From: a virus
Virus record (IMG/VR): IMGVR_UViG_3300043466_001090
Location: 1-62,472 of that record
DNA length: 62,472 nt
Reading direction: 5' to 3' (one strand)
The translations under genes were made by a program, and so were the position numbers. Positions within the stretch are counted from its first letter, which is position 1. Each line of letters opens with the position of its first letter. Of the stretch, positions 59,982-62,472 are shown in pieces. The notes under the pieces are model-generated. The model made no database searches, was not told where the DNA came from, and saw only the letters and a list, made by a program, of their open reading frames with translations.

Positions 59982-60516
59982 TGTTTAATTGCTCCTGTCT
60001 AAACATATTTGCAACCTGTTCCATATACTTCTGAAAGTTGTAGTTAGAACTTTTTACAAATTTAACTCTTTCAATCATATTGAACTTAGTTAGAGCAAAA
60101 GGATCATTTTCTTCTTTGTCTTCGTCATCATCAGACATGAGCTTTTTAACTTCCATAAGTTTTTTAAACAGCTCATATTTCTTTTTAAGTTCAGGATCTT
60201 CTTCTGATTCAAAACTATTGTAATGTCTAAAGGCGGCAATAGCTGCTTCATGATAATGCATGAACATTAAGAGCATGATTTCATACTCTAACTCATTCTC
60301 CATCATAGTGATACACTTTTGAAGATCTCCTGTTATAGTAGTGAGAGACTTTGGAGCGTCTGATGACTTTTCATACATTTCTTCTACAAACAATGCATTG
60401 GATATTGTTGTAAAGATTACTTTTTCTCTGGATGAGATTACAAGATCATGTGGTACACCCAATGCTTTTTGGATGTTGTCTATATGATGATCCACGGTTA
60501 ATTTTGCTAATTCCAT
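59971..60516 (-). CDS. Hypothetical protein, 181 aa
   Basis: The 181-residue protein is mostly helical and acidic in the middle (SDDDEDKEENDPFALTKF). It contains ELEYEIMLLMFMHYHEAAIA. No family is recognised. It lies in a two-gene unit with the HTH protein, so it may be its partner. Confidence 0.65.
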   Translation of the reverse strand: MELAKLTVDHHIDNIQKALGVPHDLVISSREKVIFTTISNALFVEEMYEKSSDAPKSLTTITGDLQKCITMMENELEYEIMLLMFMHYHEAAIAAFRHYNSFESEEDPELKKKYELFKKLMEVKKLMSDDDEDKEENDPFALTKFNMIERVKFVKSSNYNFQKYMEQVANMFRQEQLNNEE

Positions 60517-60539
60517 GTTTATGTTTTTTAAAAAGATTA

Positions 60540-60568
60540 AAAAAAGCAGGGTTTGTTAGACCCTGCTG
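60540..60568 (-). terminator. Rho-independent terminator
   Basis: An 8-bp stem AGCAGGGT/ACCCTGCT (60545-60552 with 60560-60567), a 7-base loop and a T-run on the minus strand, just after the ParB-like gene. Confidence 0.85.
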
Positions 60569-60572
60569 TTTG

Positions 60573-61352
60573 TTATGAAAGTTTCTCAAACAATTCAGAT
60601 AGTTTACCTTCTTCTTGTGTAGCAAGAATAAACTTCTCTTTGTTTTTCTGAAGCTTTGCTAAAAATGTTTTATGATCATACTTAGAAGTGCCTCTTAAGA
60701 ACTTTACATACTCTTTTACAGCATATCTGTTCTCAAATCTGTTCATACGTGGAACAATCTTGAGCATATCTGTAACATTGTTAAGTATTTCTACATTCTT
60801 TTGCTCATTAATAATCTTAAACTCACCTGATTTAAGAATTTTAGTATGAGCACCACCACCTCTTGAATTACCCATAAGAATAGCGGCAAGTTCTGTTATT
60901 TCAAGATCATACACTTGAAAGTAATGATTAAGTTTTACATAATCTTCTTTCAAGCTAGACCAAGCTACAACATAGTCTTGCATACTCCATGTCTTAGAGC
61001 TAGCATTAAGCATTGCTATTTTCTCTACAAGATCTTGTTTGTTGTCCACTTGTATAGTGACATAAGGTATTTCCCATCCCAATCTAATGAGAGCATTGAA
61101 GATGTGTTGACCGTCAATGATATACTTTGCTAGTTTACCATTAACAAAAGACATTTCTGCTATCACTACAGGTCTAATAATAGTCATCATTTCTAATGAC
61201 TTAGCTAGTTTAGTAACTTGACCTGGATTTATTGGACGGTTTATACCAGCTAAGTAGTTAAACTTGATGTTACCTGTAAGAGATAACCATTTGATGTTCT
61301 TCAGAGCGTCTTTGTAAAAGTTTTTTGATGCTACTGTTGTTGTTTTTTTCAT
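60573..61352 (-). CDS. ParB/Spo0J-like domain protein
   Basis: The 259-residue protein has an N-terminal ParB-like region: NRPINPGQVTKLAKSLEMMT, then RPVVIAE, YIIDGQHIFNALIRLG (Asp80-Gly-Gln-His83) and IPYVTI. The G-Q-H replaces the G-x-R-R of classic ParB, as in DGQHR-type proteins. The rest is helical and may bind DNA. No ParA is seen, so it is likely a nuclease-like or regulatory variant rather than a segregation protein. Confidence 0.78.
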   Translation of the reverse strand: MKKTTTVASKNFYKDALKNIKWLSLTGNIKFNYLAGINRPINPGQVTKLAKSLEMMTIIRPVVIAEMSFVNGKLAKYIIDGQHIFNALIRLGWEIPYVTIQVDNKQDLVEKIAMLNASSKTWSMQDYVVAWSSLKEDYVKLNHYFQVYDLEITELAAILMGNSRGGGAHTKILKSGEFKIINEQKNVEILNNVTDMLKIVPRMNRFENRYAVKEYVKFLRGTSKYDHKTFLAKLQKNKEKFILATQEEGKLSELFEKLS

Positions 61353-61375
61353 TTTTTTGAAATTTAAAGGGTTGT

Positions 61376-61543
61376 TTAGTTTAAATAGACTATTTTTCTA
61401 TCGTGTAACATACTTACACGTAGTTCTTTACACCATTTCTGAAAGTCTTCAGAATTGAATTGTCTTTCTTTAATAGGTGGAGGAACAGGGAGTTTTTCTC
61501 CCTGTATCCTTACACCAAAGATGATTTCAGTAATCTTCTGCAT
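61376..61543 (-). CDS. Small hypothetical protein, 55 aa
   Basis: The ATG at 61543 (MQKITEIIFGVRIQGEKLPV) gives a 17-base overlap with the preceding gene; other starts at 61561 or further upstream would overlap more. The rest contains PPPIKERQFNSEDFQKWCKE. Function unknown. Confidence 0.5.
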   Translation of the reverse strand: MQKITEIIFGVRIQGEKLPVPPPIKERQFNSEDFQKWCKELRVSMLHDRKIVYLN

Positions 61544-61748
61544 AATGATTGATTTCGTCATAGATTTTACATGCGTTTTGATAGGTGTCTGCCCAGCAGC
61601 GGATACCTTTAATGTTCCATAAACCTTTACCAGTTTCAAGATCTATTTCCTCAGCTGGTGGAAATAACTGGTTGTTTTGTAGCAGTTCTGCTACATTTGG
61701 ATGTACGTCTGTAGACTTTACATCGTTCTTTGAGAGATTGATAGCCAT
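61527..61748 (-). CDS. Small hypothetical protein, 73 aa
   Basis: The 73 residues begin MAINLSKNDVKSTDVHPNVA and contain GLWNIKGIRCWADTYQNACK. The W-N-I-x-G-x-R-x-W-A-x-x-Y-x-x-A pattern is typical of small phage proteins found beside PcfJ-like genes. It lies 13 bases after the PcfJ-like gene. Confidence 0.65.
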   Translation of the reverse strand: MAINLSKNDVKSTDVHPNVAELLQNNQLFPPAEEIDLETGKGLWNIKGIRCWADTYQNACKIYDEINHYAEDY

Positions 61749-61761
61749 GTTATTTGGGGTT

Positions 61762-62472
61762 TTAAAATGAAAGTTCTTTAATTAATTTGTTTCCTAGTGC
61801 CCAAGAATTTATAGCATCTAGAAAAATAGCTACTTCTTCTTTAATAGCAGTGCTTACAGATCTATTACTATATCCATAACATTGGTTATAAGTGATAGTG
61901 TCTGATATGTAACATCCAAGTGTTGCTTGTTCACCATAAAGATCTATATGATATACTAAATAGGTACCATGATATACACTATTCCAATAGTTAGTGTATA
62001 CACAATGATTCATTGTTTTACCTTCTGCATAAAGTTCTTTTTTTGTGGTGAGAAGTGTAAATCCTGGATGTGTAAATTCTGTAAAGTTTAGAGTGTTTTC
62101 TGCTACAACATCTTGCATATCTTTTACTTCTACTTCCATGATTTCTTTAGTCCAAACCTGATGTTCTTCATGTAATCTTTTACTAGACCATGTATAGTCT
62201 ATTTTCTTATCAAGAATTTGAGCTTGCTTTACTAAGTCCATAAGAAAATAACTAGTTTGCTTTTCAGGATCAACAGACATACAATATTCTAAGAAGTGAT
62301 TCTGGTCCTTAGCTACAGACATCATAAGTAATAACAACTGTTTGTTATAAACACCTGCTTCTATAATGTTATACAAAAGTTTTGGGCTACAATTTAGTCT
62401 CATCACCTTTATATATGCCTTAACAAGCTCCATGTTATTAGTAATCTTACCATTTAGTAGCTTTTCTGCTAT
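61762..62472 (-). CDS. PcfJ-like protein (cut by window edge)
   Basis: The frame is open to the right edge, so the ATG at 62433 is only one possible start. The C-terminal part reads LTTKKELYAEGKTMNHCVYT, ATLGCYIS and YNQCYGYSNR, the conserved block of PcfJ-type proteins carried by plasmids and phages: His/Cys residues around H-C-V, and Q-C-x-G-x-x-N-R. Their role is not established. It heads the minus-strand run that ends at the ParB-like gene. Confidence 0.8.
   Translation of the reverse strand: MAEKLLNGKITNNMELVKAYIKVMRLNCSPKLLYNIIEAGVYNKQLLLLMMSVAKDQNHFLEYCMSVDPEKQTSYFLMDLVKQAQILDKKIDYTWSSKRLHEEHQVWTKEIMEVEVKDMQDVVAENTLNFTEFTHPGFTLLTTKKELYAEGKTMNHCVYTNYWNSVYHGTYLVYHIDLYGEQATLGCYISDTITYNQCYGYSNRSVSTAIKEEVAIFLDAINSWALGNKLIKELSF

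Noticed and set aside
61480-61510. A hairpin ACAGGGAG/CTCCCTGT that looks like a terminator.
   Set aside because: It lies within the 55-aa coding frame and has no T-run after it.
1-62472. Possible stop-codon recoding (TAG or TGA), known in some crAss-like phages.
   Set aside because: TAG ends the radical SAM gene, TGA ends several small genes, TAA ends most; large genes read through without in-frame TAG or TGA. The standard code fits.
1-62472. CRISPR arrays, insertion sequences, integrase or attachment sites.
   Set aside because: No regularly spaced direct repeats, transposase or integrase motifs were seen in any part of the window.

Overview
The window is a 62.5 kb, AT-rich piece of a tailed double-stranded DNA phage genome, most probably a crAss-like phage (Crassvirales) of a Bacteroidota host. 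Three observations support this. (1) Three giant consecutive plus-strand genes include one with the DFDID catalytic motif of the crAss-like virion RNA polymerase. (2) The replication set is typical: family B polymerase, DnaB helicase, primase, Sak4-like ATPase, SSB-like protein, ThyX, dCTP deaminase, Ung-type uracil-DNA glycosylase and an SF2 helicase. (3) The host signals are those of Bacteroidota: no GGAGG ribosome sites, TTTG-N19-TAnnTTTG promoters, and FISUMP and PAS modules typical of the phylum or of its neighbours. TAA, TAG and TGA all appear as stops, so the genetic code is standard.

Layout. About 1-24.2 kb (plus strand): end of a structural gene, then virion proteins of 1690, 3126 (RNA polymerase plus zincin motif) and 2845 aa (two zincin motifs), closed by a terminator at 24.16 kb. 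24.2-38.8 kb (minus strand): nucleotide metabolism, repair and replication genes, read away from a divergent intergenic region at 38.83-38.95 kb that starts with a DnaA-domain-IV protein. 38.95-45.1 kb (plus strand): fibre/adhesin genes and a translationally coupled lysis cassette (membrane protein, holin-like protein, double-PAS membrane protein, GH19 endolysin), ending at a bidirectional terminator at 45.19 kb. 45.2-62.5 kb (minus strand, with one plus-strand gene at 49.3 kb): MoxR/VWA pair, Ung, SF2 helicase, many small unknown genes, then a cluster of stable RNAs at 56.4-59.2 kb (tRNA-CAU, tRNA-Arg(UCU) and a complete tmRNA), an HTH protein, a ParB-like protein and a PcfJ-like protein cut by the window edge.

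How the parts fit. The giant proteins are probably packaged and injected, and the polymerase would transcribe the early minus-strand operons. Those operons replicate and repair DNA (DnaA-like protein, helicase, primase, PolB, Sak4/SSB/RecE-like exonuclease) and supply dNTPs (Dcd, ThyX, dNMP kinase). The late plus-strand genes build fibres and lyse the cell. The tmRNA, tRNAs and a cyclic-phosphate receiver protein suggest manipulation or repair of the host translation and RNA machinery.

The two most unusual items are a BdlA/Aer-like tandem PAS sensor fused to a two-helix membrane domain inside the lysis cassette, and a phage tmRNA whose 26-residue tag does not end in the usual ALAA. All functional assignments come from reading sequence motifs; no database search was run.
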